Origin: a virus
DNA: 26,230 nucleotides
Strand: one strand, 5' to 3'
IMG/VR virus record: IMGVR_UViG_3300008114_000134
Span: 1 to 26,230 of that record
A program made the translations under genes and the position numbers. Below the pieces are notes generated by a model. It was not told the DNA's origin and made no database searches. It saw only the letters and a program-made list of their open reading frames with translations. Shown here one piece after another: positions 6,045-15,479 of the stretch. Each line of letters starts with the position of its first letter. The first letter of the stretch is position 1.

Positions 6045-9000
6045 TGGCAGACCAGAAAAAACTTTCAGGCGTACTCTCACAGGCTCAACTTGATGCTGAG
6101 GCGCTTTACGCTGCAGCAGCAGGCATAAATCCTGCACAGGCTGAACTGATTAAGAAGAACGCACAGGGAAACATTATGTCTCCAGGTGTTCTCCAGTCAT
6201 TGTCTGCACTAGGTGTAGATGCCAAGTCTGGCGTAGCAGCAAGCATTGCTAATATTGATGCGTCAACTCGTGAACAACGTCTTGCTAATCAGAAAGATGT
6301 TGCTACAAAGCGAGAGACTGAAGCATTTAAGGATACTAAGCGCGGTCAAGTTTGGCAAGCAATTAAGTTTGGTGCTCGTGGTGTAATCACAGCCTTCAGC
6401 GCAATTCCTCAGTTCGTAGATGCAACATATAGAGTAACTCGTGAAGAGGTCCAGAATCGTGGAGTTGTATCTGGATTAACCGCAGGCTTGGGTATTAACC
6501 CATTCCTTAGCGGTGAAGAAAAAGGCAAGATTATTGATAGAACTTTAGAGCAGACTCAGTACGGTCAGATTGCACTCAAATCAATTGCTGATGCTAAAAA
6601 AGGAAAGTTCCCTGACATCCAAATGGGTGAAGGATTTTTTGCTTCTGAAGAAATTGGTATTGGGCACAAGGCTCGCCAGGCTTCACTTGGTGCAGCAAAG
6701 ATTGCAATTCGTAATGACGAAGGCAAACTCCTTGGCTACCGACCAAGAACATTATTTGGTGATTCATTCTCGAATGTATTCACATTAGGAAATCCTGAGA
6801 CCGTAGCAGGAGCAAACATTGCTCTAGCGGCAGATATTGCTGGCTCATTCTTCCTTGACCCAGGCATTGCCAAAGGTCAGCAGATTAGAGAACTAAGAAA
6901 ACTTGCAGAACAACAGCAAGCATCAGGTGCTCTTAAGGCTGCAGCAGAGACTATGAAGCGTCTGTCAGACATTGAAGAAGTAGAAAAGCAGGTCATTGAA
7001 TCCGCTAAGGCTCTTCGTACTCAAGCAGATGCAGTCAAGAACCTTGACGCTGAAACTTTAACAAAGCGTGCACGTGATGCACGTGATGCTGCAACTGGCA
7101 AAGCCGAAGATACAATTAAATCTTCAGTAAGTGTACGTGTTGCACAGGCTCGTCTTGACGAGATTGCAGCAAAGAAGGCTGAACTTATTGAGAAGGCTAA
7201 TACAGCCACTGAATCTCGTAAGGCTATCGAGGCAGCACTTAAGGCTCCTGCAATAGTTGAGCGTACACAGAATGCTTTAATCAAGCAGACAAAGCAACTT
7301 GAGCAAGTCAAGTCAGAAATTTCAGATGCTGTTGCAGCAGGTCGTTCTCCGATGTATACATCAGATGACCTTGACAATCTACAAGCATCTATTAAAGCAC
7401 TAGAAGAAAAACTCGCTACAACAAAGGGTTTAATTCCAGAGACTCCTGTAACACAGGATGCACTCCTTGCTGCTAAAGAACTTGAAAAGAAGTCTAGGGC
7501 TTTCGTTAAGGAAGCATCTGAGGCTGAAAAGTTCTCTATCAAGCAGGTAGCAGAGCGTTCTAAAACACAGAGAGCAATGGAATCACTGAATGAGCGTGCT
7601 CTTCGTGAGGCTGCTAAGGCTAAGAAGGCTGAGCGTACTCTTTCAGAGAAACTATCTGATGCAACTCTTAGTCTCAAGGATAAGCGTAAGGCTTGGGAGA
7701 TAGATGTTCAGCGTCTTGCTAACATCAATCAAACTGCAGAGCGTCCAGAGTTTGCATATCAGGCTATCGCTGACTTCTTGACCGCTGGTCACGGAACTGC
7801 AGCAGTTGATAAACTCGTTGAGTTAACCGACTGGAAGCAAATCTGGCGTAAAGCAGATGGCAAGATTAACCACGATGTAGCACGAGCACTCGCTGATGCT
7901 ACAACTCCAGATGATATTGTTGACATTCTCAGCCCATATCTCCTTAAGGGTGATATCCAGGCTGGGGTTCTAAAGCCAGGATTACTTGCCCGTAGAGGCG
8001 AAGCAATTACTGCCCGCACAAAGTTTGCTATGCCAGCAGTGCGTACACTCCAGGGTGTAGGGGCACGAGTACAGTCTCGTTTAATCGAGCACGAGAAGTA
8101 CGCTAACCTATTTTCAGCATTCAATAATGGTGCACAGGTTGTTGCCAAGTCGGTAAGACGTGGATATCAGACTAAGGTTAAGGCTGGTTCTATCGTCAAT
8201 ATCCACGATAGAGAAGAACTTTTGCGTGCTACAGAAGACTTTGGCGTAGCATCTAAACTTGATAGAAAAGTTCTTGATGGAATCATTGATGAGATTGCAG
8301 ATGCTGCTTCAGCATCAGTTGCTGGCTACGCCGCATCAGTCAAATTGATGAAGGCTGTCTTTGCTCAGTATGGGGAAAAAGTTCCATCATATATGCAGGA
8401 CTCATTCAAGAGTTACACAACAGCATTCCAGAATTCTGCCGAAGAGATGTCATCTTACTGGGCTAAACGCCACGTTGCAGGAGATGCAAAACTTGAATAT
8501 ATTACACTCAAGGGCGAAAGCGTTGTTCTTCCTGGTCCACATCTTTCATCTGAGTTGTTGAACTCAACAGTATATTTCCCACCAGTTTCAGAGTTACTAC
8601 GCCTTACATCTAAGTTGAGCAAAATTAAAACAGTTTCTCAGGCAACCGAAATTGGCGATGCTCTTATCGGAAACTTCTGGAAGAAGATGGTATTGGTACG
8701 CCCGGCGTACATCATCCGTAACATTGCAGAAGAGCAGATTCGTGTGGCTGCGACAGGTCACATCTCATTCTTTAGCAATCCAGGTATGGCTATGGCTATG
8801 TGGCTTGGTCGTGACGAAGGAAAGTCTTGGCGCAAAGTCTTGCGTCAGTTTGACACATACCGTCACACAGTATTTGACGAAGGATTCTCAACTGGTGATG
8901 ATGCACTAGACATTCTTGATGAGACACTTGGTCACAATGTAAAGAACTCATATGTAGATATGATGAACTCTAATACAACTGGTCTTGATGCAAGCAACTT

Positions 9001-11485
9001 TAAGGTCTTACAGTTCAAGAACATTGGACCAGTAACCTTTGGAGCACCACGATTCTTTGATGGTATCGCTAACCAAATGCGTATGCTTAACTCAGATACA
9101 TTTGCAAGAGTCGTAGCAGGCTTTGATACACCTCAAATCAAGGCAGCAATGGCTAAGGGACAGTTCCGCCAGGATGCTGTCATTGATTACTTCCTATATG
9201 GCGCAGGGCGCAAGGAATTAGACGCATTTGCTGAGTCAACACCACAAAAGTTTAAGGCGTTTATCAAGACTCCTGAAGGTCTTAGGAGTTATCTATACAC
9301 AGGCAAGTCACCAAAGGGTGAAGATATCTCAGTTCTTGCTCGTGTGACAGAAACAACAGGTGGCAATAAGTCACTTATGGAAATGGTTGCCAGAGGCAAG
9401 GTTTCTATTGGTGGCACAGAGTTCAAAATCCCACGTCCTGAGGATGGGGCAGTTAACTCAATTAGCAATTCTAAGGCAATGAAGGCTGGCAAGAAAGCAC
9501 TGCTTGAAGAGCAGTCTAAATTTGCTAAACAACTCAAAGATACATTTTCTGATGCCGGGAACTGGGACAATGTTACGGTAAATGTTCCATCTAGGAATGT
9601 TGCTATTGCCGAAGGTGAAAATTCTAAGAACTTTGTATCTAGGTTTGTTGACGGGTTCTTTGATAAGGCTACAGAATTTGAAAAGAATACAACATTCGGT
9701 CCAGAGTTCCGTCAGGCTTACTGGGATGCTATCAATCGCATCGCAAAGTCGCTAGATTCTGACGCTAAGGCTGCACTTTTTGCTGCTGCACAGGATTCAT
9801 TGACTCCATTGCAGAAGGCTGGTAAGCCAGTAGGTTCAAAGCACCCAGTATGGAATGCATTTAATGCAGCAGATGGCAATGGTCCACTATCTTTGGAAGA
9901 TGCTCACGCATATGCAGACAACTATGCTCGTAAGCAAGTCAAAGACCTGTTCTATAATGCTCAAGAGAAGCGACTTATCTTCCATCAACTACGTTTGATT
10001 GCACCATTTGCAGCAGCGTGGGAGAATACAATCAGCAAGTGGGCTGAACTGGGTATGGAAAACCCATATAAGATTTATAAGGGTGTTAAAGCACTACAGT
10101 GGGCACAAGACCCAGAGTCTTCATCCATCTATCTTATGACAGATGCTTCAGAATACTACGACCCTAACCAGGGATTCTTCTTTACTAACCCTGATTCCGG
10201 TCAGCGTCAATTCTTTGTACCATTTGCTGGCACCGTAATGGCTGCCCTTGCGAAGCAAGTAACTGGTGCTAACTACAATGGTGCACCTATAGCATTTACT
10301 GCTAACCCTATGTCATTTAACTTCGCATTCGGTTCAGGAACAATGCTTCCTGGTATCGGTCCTGGAGTTACACTGCCTCTTAGCGCATTAAGTACATTCA
10401 ATAACAATATGATTGACAATATGCCAATGGGTATCCAGAAGTGGCTATTCCCATTCGGGCGTGCAGACTTTAGTGGTGGATTGCAGTCAGCGATTCTACC
10501 TGGTAACTGGAACAAGATTCTAGGCTTTGCAACAGGCTCAGAGAATACATACGCATCTAACTTTAAGCCAGTAATGAACTATCTTGCATCAGGTGGAAAC
10601 TATAACCTAGATAACCCTGATGACCAGGCTCGCTTGGTTGCAGATACAGATACATTCTCACGCTGGGAATCAGTAATGCGTGGCGTTGTTGGTCTAGTAT
10701 CACCTGTAAGCCTTATCCAGAATGGTCTTGCCAAGGATAAGGATGGGGATACAACCCTACAGACAGCACTGCTTGAAGATTTCCAGACTATATTCCAGAG
10801 CAATGATGGCGATTACAACAAGACTTGGTATGACTTCCTTAACCTATACGGTGCATCTCAAGCCTTCGCGCTTATCACAGCAAGCGCAGGAAATGGTCCA
10901 TCTAACTGGGATTCATACAACTTCGTAATATCTAACCCTGATGTTGCATCTAAGTATCAAGATGTATGGGGATATGTAATGCCAGGTGGTGGGTTATCTA
11001 CAGAGATGTACAAGTGGAATGTTATTCACGGTACAAAGAAAAAGTTATCTCCAAAAGAAATTCTTGATAAGGTAAACAACCAGCGTTATTACGCTACCCG
11101 TGATGCACTTATGACACGAGTAGATGCAGGCGAACTAGACAAAGACGGTTATCGCGTAGCACTCCAGACACTTAAGGATGCTATGGGCGGTGGACCTGTT
11201 GCAGAGTTCGACCCTAATAAGCGTGGTCGTGTTATCTCTCAACTCCAAGAACTTACTAGGGATGAGCGATTTGTAGATGCTCCATCAGTAGTAGCATTAC
11301 GCGACTATATGGCTTTGCGTCAGACATCATTAGATAACCTAGGCAAGAAGACATTCACTGGTGCAAAGTCAGAACAAGAAGAACGTGACTGGCTTGCAGC
11401 ACAAGCAGAGTGGGTTATCGAAAGTAATCCAGATTTTCAGAAGATGTTCTACGCATTTTTCGCAAATGAATTGGAAGGTAAATAA
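6044..11485 (+). CDS. Giant internal virion protein (1813 aa), probable ejection protein
   Basis: GTG start overlapping the previous stop. Residues about 280-560 form a long Ala/Lys/Glu-rich helical or coiled-coil region. A mixed region follows, with segments such as WKKMVLVRPAYIIRNIAEEQ (about 877) and LIFHQLRLIAPFAAAWENTI (about 1310). A hydrophobic, Gly-rich stretch lies around 1390-1450 (FVPFAGTVMAALAKQV and later), which could insert in membranes. I see no transglycosylase, RNA polymerase or other catalytic motif. With the two following genes it parallels the three internal core/ejection proteins of T7-like phages, which leave the head and span the envelope during DNA entry. A tape measure is less likely because no tail-tube or chaperone genes lie next to it and it precedes scaffold and capsid. 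Confidence 0.75.
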   Translation: MADQKKLSGVLSQAQLDAEALYAAAAGINPAQAELIKKNAQGNIMSPGVLQSLSALGVDAKSGVAASIANIDASTREQRLANQKDVATKRETEAFKDTKRGQVWQAIKFGARGVITAFSAIPQFVDATYRVTREEVQNRGVVSGLTAGLGINPFLSGEEKGKIIDRTLEQTQYGQIALKSIADAKKGKFPDIQMGEGFFASEEIGIGHKARQASLGAAKIAIRNDEGKLLGYRPRTLFGDSFSNVFTLGNPETVAGANIALAADIAGSFFLDPGIAKGQQIRELRKLAEQQQASGALKAAAETMKRLSDIEEVEKQVIESAKALRTQADAVKNLDAETLTKRARDARDAATGKAEDTIKSSVSVRVAQARLDEIAAKKAELIEKANTATESRKAIEAALKAPAIVERTQNALIKQTKQLEQVKSEISDAVAAGRSPMYTSDDLDNLQASIKALEEKLATTKGLIPETPVTQDALLAAKELEKKSRAFVKEASEAEKFSIKQVAERSKTQRAMESLNERALREAAKAKKAERTLSEKLSDATLSLKDKRKAWEIDVQRLANINQTAERPEFAYQAIADFLTAGHGTAAVDKLVELTDWKQIWRKADGKINHDVARALADATTPDDIVDILSPYLLKGDIQAGVLKPGLLARRGEAITARTKFAMPAVRTLQGVGARVQSRLIEHEKYANLFSAFNNGAQVVAKSVRRGYQTKVKAGSIVNIHDREELLRATEDFGVASKLDRKVLDGIIDEIADAASASVAGYAASVKLMKAVFAQYGEKVPSYMQDSFKSYTTAFQNSAEEMSSYWAKRHVAGDAKLEYITLKGESVVLPGPHLSSELLNSTVYFPPVSELLRLTSKLSKIKTVSQATEIGDALIGNFWKKMVLVRPAYIIRNIAEEQIRVAATGHISFFSNPGMAMAMWLGRDEGKSWRKVLRQFDTYRHTVFDEGFSTGDDALDILDETLGHNVKNSYVDMMNSNTTGLDASNFKVLQFKNIGPVTFGAPRFFDGIANQMRMLNSDTFARVVAGFDTPQIKAAMAKGQFRQDAVIDYFLYGAGRKELDAFAESTPQKFKAFIKTPEGLRSYLYTGKSPKGEDISVLARVTETTGGNKSLMEMVARGKVSIGGTEFKIPRPEDGAVNSISNSKAMKAGKKALLEEQSKFAKQLKDTFSDAGNWDNVTVNVPSRNVAIAEGENSKNFVSRFVDGFFDKATEFEKNTTFGPEFRQAYWDAINRIAKSLDSDAKAALFAAAQDSLTPLQKAGKPVGSKHPVWNAFNAADGNGPLSLEDAHAYADNYARKQVKDLFYNAQEKRLIFHQLRLIAPFAAAWENTISKWAELGMENPYKIYKGVKALQWAQDPESSSIYLMTDASEYYDPNQGFFFTNPDSGQRQFFVPFAGTVMAALAKQVTGANYNGAPIAFTANPMSFNFAFGSGTMLPGIGPGVTLPLSALSTFNNNMIDNMPMGIQKWLFPFGRADFSGGLQSAILPGNWNKILGFATGSENTYASNFKPVMNYLASGGNYNLDNPDDQARLVADTDTFSRWESVMRGVVGLVSPVSLIQNGLAKDKDGDTTLQTALLEDFQTIFQSNDGDYNKTWYDFLNLYGASQAFALITASAGNGPSNWDSYNFVISNPDVASKYQDVWGYVMPGGGLSTEMYKWNVIHGTKKKLSPKEILDKVNNQRYYATRDALMTRVDAGELDKDGYRVALQTLKDAMGGGPVAEFDPNKRGRVISQLQELTRDERFVDAPSVVALRDYMALRQTSLDNLGKKTFTGAKSEQEERDWLAAQAEWVIESNPDFQKMFYAFFANELEGK

Positions 11486-12660
11486 TGACAACGGGACCAA
11501 CACCTACTCCCCAGCCTAGTCCTGCTTCTACTGGAACATTATCACCTAGAGCACAGGAAGTAATTGCTACCCGTCAAGGTCAATCTGTTTCATCTGGCAC
11601 CGCTTCTAAAGGTGTTGACTTTAGTAAGATTAACCGAGGGTATGACCCTGTAACTGGTAAGCCGATGACTAAGGTTATCTATCAACCAGTTAAGGGTGTT
11701 GTCTACAATGAGGCATACATTAACAATATGTCTCCTGAAGAACGCGAAGCGTTCCAGCAGAAACTATTAGATATTGGTGCCTACCCAAAGGGTTATGTAC
11801 CTGTCAAGGGATTAGTATCTCAGCAAGACTATGATGCCACAGCCAAACTTGTTAATATTGGTGAGCAAAAGGGTATTGGTAATATCAATACTGTCATTGA
11901 TACCATCAAGAAGGACAAGGAACTACAGGCATATCTTAAGACTGGTGGCTTTACTGGCACTGGTACAAAGGTAATCACAGATACAACTGAGGCTAAGTCT
12001 AATCTTAATAGTTTTTTCCTTGATATGTTTAACGATAAGCCAAGTAAAGCAGAAGTAAATGCTTATCAGAATGCACTCAATGCCCGTGAGAGAACTGCTA
12101 AGGGTGGTATGTCAGCGCAGGAGCGCAACGATATCATCTTATCTATTGCCAATAAGAGACTATCTTCGCTGACATCAGGTGCCCTTACAGGGGATATGAC
12201 TGCTGCAGAGAAGTTAGATGAAGGTCAACTAGGTAAGAGAGTCCGTGAGATTCGTGCACAGTACGAAGAGAACGGTATTCCTGTTAGCGATAGAACTGTC
12301 TACAAGTTAGCAGGCAAGTCATTCCGCAGTGAGACTGCTTGGGATACAGTGCAAGAAGACATTGTTCGCAGTGCATCACTCCAATGGGGTAAGGCTGCCG
12401 AAGGTCTTAAGCCAGGACAGACTGTACGCTCACGCCTACAGCCATACATAACCCTTCGCTCACAGATTCGTAATGTACCTGAAGACCAGATTAAGACTCA
12501 GGATGTAGTCGATGCTCTTAATGCAGACGGAACATTAAAGAATGTTGCTGACTATAAGGCAGCACAGTACAAGAGCGATGACTATCTTAACGGTGATGAA
12601 TACAAGTCTGTAGTTCTTAACGATACCAAGACCGTACTACGTAACTTTGGAGTGATGTAA
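11485..12660 (+). CDS. Probable internal virion protein, 391 aa
   Basis: Overlaps the giant gene by one base (TAATG), so it is probably translated by coupling. It starts with a Pro/Thr/Ser tail (MTTGPTPTPQPSPASTGT), then has a mainly helical body with charged segments (MSPEEREAFQQKLLDIG; DKPSKAEVNAYQNALNARER; QLGKRVREIRAQYEENG). No catalytic motif and no transmembrane helix is evident. Size, helical character and location between two other suspected internal proteins suggest a core/ejection component. Not recognised by family; function inferred from context only. Confidence 0.65.
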   Translation: MTTGPTPTPQPSPASTGTLSPRAQEVIATRQGQSVSSGTASKGVDFSKINRGYDPVTGKPMTKVIYQPVKGVVYNEAYINNMSPEEREAFQQKLLDIGAYPKGYVPVKGLVSQQDYDATAKLVNIGEQKGIGNINTVIDTIKKDKELQAYLKTGGFTGTGTKVITDTTEAKSNLNSFFLDMFNDKPSKAEVNAYQNALNARERTAKGGMSAQERNDIILSIANKRLSSLTSGALTGDMTAAEKLDEGQLGKRVREIRAQYEENGIPVSDRTVYKLAGKSFRSETAWDTVQEDIVRSASLQWGKAAEGLKPGQTVRSRLQPYITLRSQIRNVPEDQIKTQDVVDALNADGTLKNVADYKAAQYKSDDYLNGDEYKSVVLNDTKTVLRNFGVM

Positions 12661-12662
12661 TA

Positions 12663-13820
12663 ATGGCGAAGAAACCTAAACTTGCTCCAACAGTAACTAT
12701 TGGTGGAGCGCCAGCAGGTTACAGACCTGTTGCATCAGTGCAACCAACTGTTACTATCGGTGGTGCACCAGCAGGATATAAGCCTACTACATCAATGCAG
12801 CCAACCGTCACCATTGGTGGCGCTCCTGCTGGCTATACACAGACAACTACACCTAACTATATTACAGGTGAGGGTGTGCCAGGAGTAGGTGGTTTTACCC
12901 CTACACCTAATTACATTACTGGTGAAGGAGTATCACAACCAGGTGTACTTCCTAAGGTAACAGTAACCCCAAAGACATCACCATTCGATGCAGCAAGTGA
13001 TGCAATCCTTGCCAACACACTTAAGTCTTATGGAATGGAAGGCGTTGCTGCAACGATTGCACAGATTCGTGCAGACTATCCAGAGATTTCCAGTGAGAAC
13101 CTACTACTTCTACTTAAGAATGATAACCGCTACAACGCTGAATACAATAAGCGATTCGCTGGCAATGTTAAGTTAAAGGCAGCAGGGCTTCCCACTCTTG
13201 ATGATGCTACATATCTTAAGACTGAAGATGAATACAAAAAGATTTTTACAGCGTATGGTGCAACATCACTAGCAACCAAAGATTACTACGCAACACTTAT
13301 CGGTAATCGTATGGATGCGGTAGATGTTACTGAACGTATGAATAAAGGTTATGCTCGAATTATAAATACACCGGGAGTCAAGCAGGCTTTCCAAGCCTTC
13401 TACTCTGCAGCGACAGATGGTGACATCCTTGCTGTACTAATGGACCCTGAGACACAGTTCCCTATTCTGGAAAGAAAAGTATTAGCAGCAGAAATTGGCG
13501 GAGCAGCACTTGCTCAAGGTCTAAAGACAAGCCTTGCTACTGCAAACGAACTCGTCGGTGCTAACGTAACACAAGCCGCAGCGCAAACAGGATACTCAAC
13601 TATCGCTCAAGGTATGGGTACATACGAGAAGATACTTGAAATGAATACTGGAAAAGATGTTAAGACAGAGGATGTTCAAGCAAAACTTGAAGCATCGAAA
13701 CTTAAGAAAGAAGCCAAGGCTATTCAAGAAGAGCAGGCTGCTATTGGCGTAGAGGTTGCAAGATTCTCTGGAGGTCCAGGAAGATTTGCATCTAAGGATA
13801 GAGCCCAAGGCTTAATCTAA
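12663..13820 (+). CDS. Probable internal virion protein with N-terminal repeats, 385 aa
   Basis: ATG two bases after the previous stop. Residues about 9-65 are three copies of a 19-residue unit beginning PTVTIGGAPAGY, followed by two copies of PNYITGEGV, then a helical body (FDAASDAILANTLKSYGMEG to the end) with a coiled-coil-like charged C-terminus (KLEASKLKKEAKAIQEEQAA). The N-terminal repeats are probably extended and may bind the portal, a neighbouring internal protein, or peptidoglycan. No enzymatic motif seen. The reading frame stays open for 42 codons beyond the TAA. Confidence 0.65.
   Translation: MAKKPKLAPTVTIGGAPAGYRPVASVQPTVTIGGAPAGYKPTTSMQPTVTIGGAPAGYTQTTTPNYITGEGVPGVGGFTPTPNYITGEGVSQPGVLPKVTVTPKTSPFDAASDAILANTLKSYGMEGVAATIAQIRADYPEISSENLLLLLKNDNRYNAEYNKRFAGNVKLKAAGLPTLDDATYLKTEDEYKKIFTAYGATSLATKDYYATLIGNRMDAVDVTERMNKGYARIINTPGVKQAFQAFYSAATDGDILAVLMDPETQFPILERKVLAAEIGGAALAQGLKTSLATANELVGANVTQAAAQTGYSTIAQGMGTYEKILEMNTGKDVKTEDVQAKLEASKLKKEAKAIQEEQAAIGVEVARFSGGPGRFASKDRAQGLI
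12687..12857 (+). repeat. Three 57-bp coding repeats (19-aa units)
   Basis: Units start at 12687, 12744 and 12801, each encoding PTVTIGGAPAGY plus a variable linker. Third codon positions differ between copies (for example gga gcg cca, ggt gca cca, ggc gct cct) while the protein is unchanged. This points to an old duplication kept by selection on the peptide. A second pair, encoding PNYITGEGV, is at 12852 and 12906 (54-bp period). Confidence 0.8.
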
Positions 13821-13945
13821 AACAAGAATCCTGAGCGGACCTACCAGCCCCGCCAGCGTAACAGACTGGTAGCAAGAGCCAGACCAATCCCCCGACTGGA
13901 ACCTGAGGCTTGCGAACTAACTAATAGAGAAGGGTGGCAGTTGCT
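13821..13945 (+). other. 125-base intergenic stretch before scaffold, with stem and in-frame extension
   Basis: More GC-rich than its neighbours. Contains CTACCAG (13841-13847) and CTGGTAG (13866-13872) as an inverted repeat, and AGAAGGG near the scaffold start. The frame of the preceding gene remains open after its TAA for 42 codons, reading as an Arg/Pro-rich peptide (NPERTYQPRQRNRLVARAR), and ends in TGA overlapping the scaffold ATG (ATGA). Could be a regulatory leader for the scaffold-capsid pair, a decayed gene end, or a readthrough extension. Confidence 0.45.
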
Positions 13946-14425
13946 ATGAGCAACAACTACTGGGATGAAGAAGACGATGACCTCGATACCGATGTATCGG
14001 AAACACAGATGGATGGAAGCGACCTCTTAAAGAAGTTGCGGAAAGCCAAGCGTAATGACGAGAAGCGTATCAAGGAACTCACTGAGCAACTTGAGGGACT
14101 AACCAAGTCGCAGCGTGAGCGAACCGTCAAGGAAGTCCTAGAAAAGAAGGGTGTGAATCCTAAAGCAGTACGACTAATCCTCAAGGACATCGACGATGTA
14201 TCTGAAGAGTCAGTGAATAACTGGCTAGAAGATAACGGAGATTTGTTCGGGCTTACAAGTACTCAGGAAGCACCGCAAGCGAGTGAAACAGACCGTGCTG
14301 CATTACGTCAGCAGGATGTTATGACTCAGGGTGCAATAACACCCGACAGAGCAGAGAACTTAAGTTTGAGAATGGACCAGGCAGATAACCTGGATGATTT
14401 CTTGAACGTTCTCCGTTCGCAATAA
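13946..14425 (+). CDS. Scaffolding protein
   Basis: 159 aa from ATG at 13946 (MSNNYWDEEDDDLDTD); an in-frame GTG at 13934 would add four residues but leaves AGAAGGG too close. Very acidic N-terminus, then a charged coiled coil (LLKKLRKAKRNDEKRIKELT), a short helical region (VKEVLEKKGVNPKAVRLILK) and an acidic/helical C-terminus (DQADNLDDFLNVLRSQ). Small size, high charge, coiled coil and position immediately before the major capsid gene are the hallmarks of phage scaffolds, which guide procapsid assembly and then leave or are cut by the prohead protease. Likely substrate of the Ntn hydrolase encoded at 5029-5571. Confidence 0.8.
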   Translation: MSNNYWDEEDDDLDTDVSETQMDGSDLLKKLRKAKRNDEKRIKELTEQLEGLTKSQRERTVKEVLEKKGVNPKAVRLILKDIDDVSEESVNNWLEDNGDLFGLTSTQEAPQASETDRAALRQQDVMTQGAITPDRAENLSLRMDQADNLDDFLNVLRSQ

Positions 14426-14464
14426 AACTAATCATAGTTTCTAACACTAAAGGAATAAACCTAA

Positions 14465-15418
14465 ATGGCAAACGCATATACAACCACAGGTTCCTCCTCA
14501 CTCGGAGGTACCGCTAATGCTGCCGGTCTTGTACAGAAGGCTTATGACCGTCTCTTGGAGTTCGCACTTCGTTCAGAGCCACTCATTCGTTCAGTCGCAG
14601 ACAAGCGCCCAGCACAGCAGGCAATCCCAGGTTCAACAGTAGTTCTACAACGCTACGTTGACCTAACAGCAACGACAACACCGTTGACTGAAGATGAAGA
14701 CAAAGATGCAGTAGCACTGTCTACACCAACATCTGTGACAATTACTCTTGCAGAGTACGGTAACTCAGTTCTCGTAACTCGTGCACTTGAATTGTTCTCA
14801 CTTGCAGATGTAGACCCAGCAATTGCTAACATCATCGCATTCAACCTTGCTGATTCAATTGACTCAGTTGCAATGACAACACTTCGTGGTGGCTCAAACG
14901 TCATCTACTCAGGTTCAACTGCAACATCAACAGCAACAGTTACAGCAGCAGCAACACTTTCATCAGCAAATCTTCGCCGCGCTGTTGCAAAGTTGCGTGC
15001 TAACAAGGCAACAGGTCGTAAGGGTTCACTCTACTGGGCTGGTATCCACCCAGAAGTTTCACACGACCTTCGTGCCGAGACAGGCTCTGCAGGATGGCTT
15101 CTTCCAAATCAGTACGGTTCAGTTCAGGACCGCATCTGGGCAGGAGAAATCGGCACATACGAAGGTGCATACTTCGTTGAGTCAGCACGTCTTTACAACG
15201 CAACAGACGGTTCAGGTTCTGCTCGCGTATACCGCACAATCATTGCAGGACAACAGGCAATGGCAGAAGCAGTGGCAGAAGAGCCACACGTAGTCATCGG
15301 ACCAGTAGTTGACAAGTTGATGCGTCACCGCCCAATGGGTTGGTACGGCGTACTCGGCTTCGCACGCTACCGTGAAGAAGCACTATACCGAATCGAATCA
15401 GGTTCATCAATCGCTTAG
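14465..15418 (+). CDS. Major capsid protein, N4-gp56 family
   Basis: 317-aa HK97-fold capsid subunit. Family-typical segments: YDRLLEFALRSEPLIRSVAD (27-46), a likely E-loop/P-domain region with YGNSVLVTRALELF (98-111), NLADSIDSVAMTTLRGG (127-143), GSLYWAGIHPEVSHDLRAE (187-205), TYEGAYFVESARL (231-243), and the C-terminal PVVDKLMRHRPMGWYGVLGF (280-299) with RYREEALYRIES. These closely fit the N4-gp56 capsid family. An AAGGA Shine-Dalgarno lies about 11 bases before the ATG. Codon choice is uniform, consistent with high expression. A 10-bp hairpin follows the gene. An N-terminal segment (1-20, Gly/Ser/Thr-rich) could be flexible or trimmed by the protease. Confidence 0.93.
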   Translation: MANAYTTTGSSSLGGTANAAGLVQKAYDRLLEFALRSEPLIRSVADKRPAQQAIPGSTVVLQRYVDLTATTTPLTEDEDKDAVALSTPTSVTITLAEYGNSVLVTRALELFSLADVDPAIANIIAFNLADSIDSVAMTTLRGGSNVIYSGSTATSTATVTAAATLSSANLRRAVAKLRANKATGRKGSLYWAGIHPEVSHDLRAETGSAGWLLPNQYGSVQDRIWAGEIGTYEGAYFVESARLYNATDGSGSARVYRTIIAGQQAMAEAVAEEPHVVIGPVVDKLMRHRPMGWYGVLGFARYREEALYRIESGSSIA

Positions 15419-15430
15419 TTGATTGACGGG

Positions 15431-15454
15431 TGAGGCTAGGGAAACCTAGCCTCA
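15431..15454 (+). terminator. Strong GAAA-loop hairpin after the capsid gene
   Basis: TGAGGCTAGG (15431-15440), loop GAAA, CCTAGCCTCA (15445-15454): a perfect 10-bp stem capped by a GNRA tetraloop. There is no T-run after it (it continues TCAGTAAG), so it is more likely a partial terminator/attenuator or an mRNA 3'-end stabiliser that raises capsid mRNA over the downstream genes. Confidence 0.7.
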
Positions 15455-15479
15455 TCAGTAAGTTCACTAAGGAGAACTA

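Noticed and set aside
7021-7677. Leftward open frame of 218 codons
   Set aside because: Antisense to the Ala/Lys/Glu-rich helical region of the giant protein; its Ser/Ala/Leu-rich translation is what reverse reading of such codons gives, and there is no Shine-Dalgarno.
6044-11485. Tape-measure protein or N4-like virion RNA polymerase
   Set aside because: No polymerase motifs are visible, and no tail-tube, chaperone or frameshift genes lie beside it; position before scaffold and capsid fits an internal protein better, though a tape measure cannot be fully excluded.
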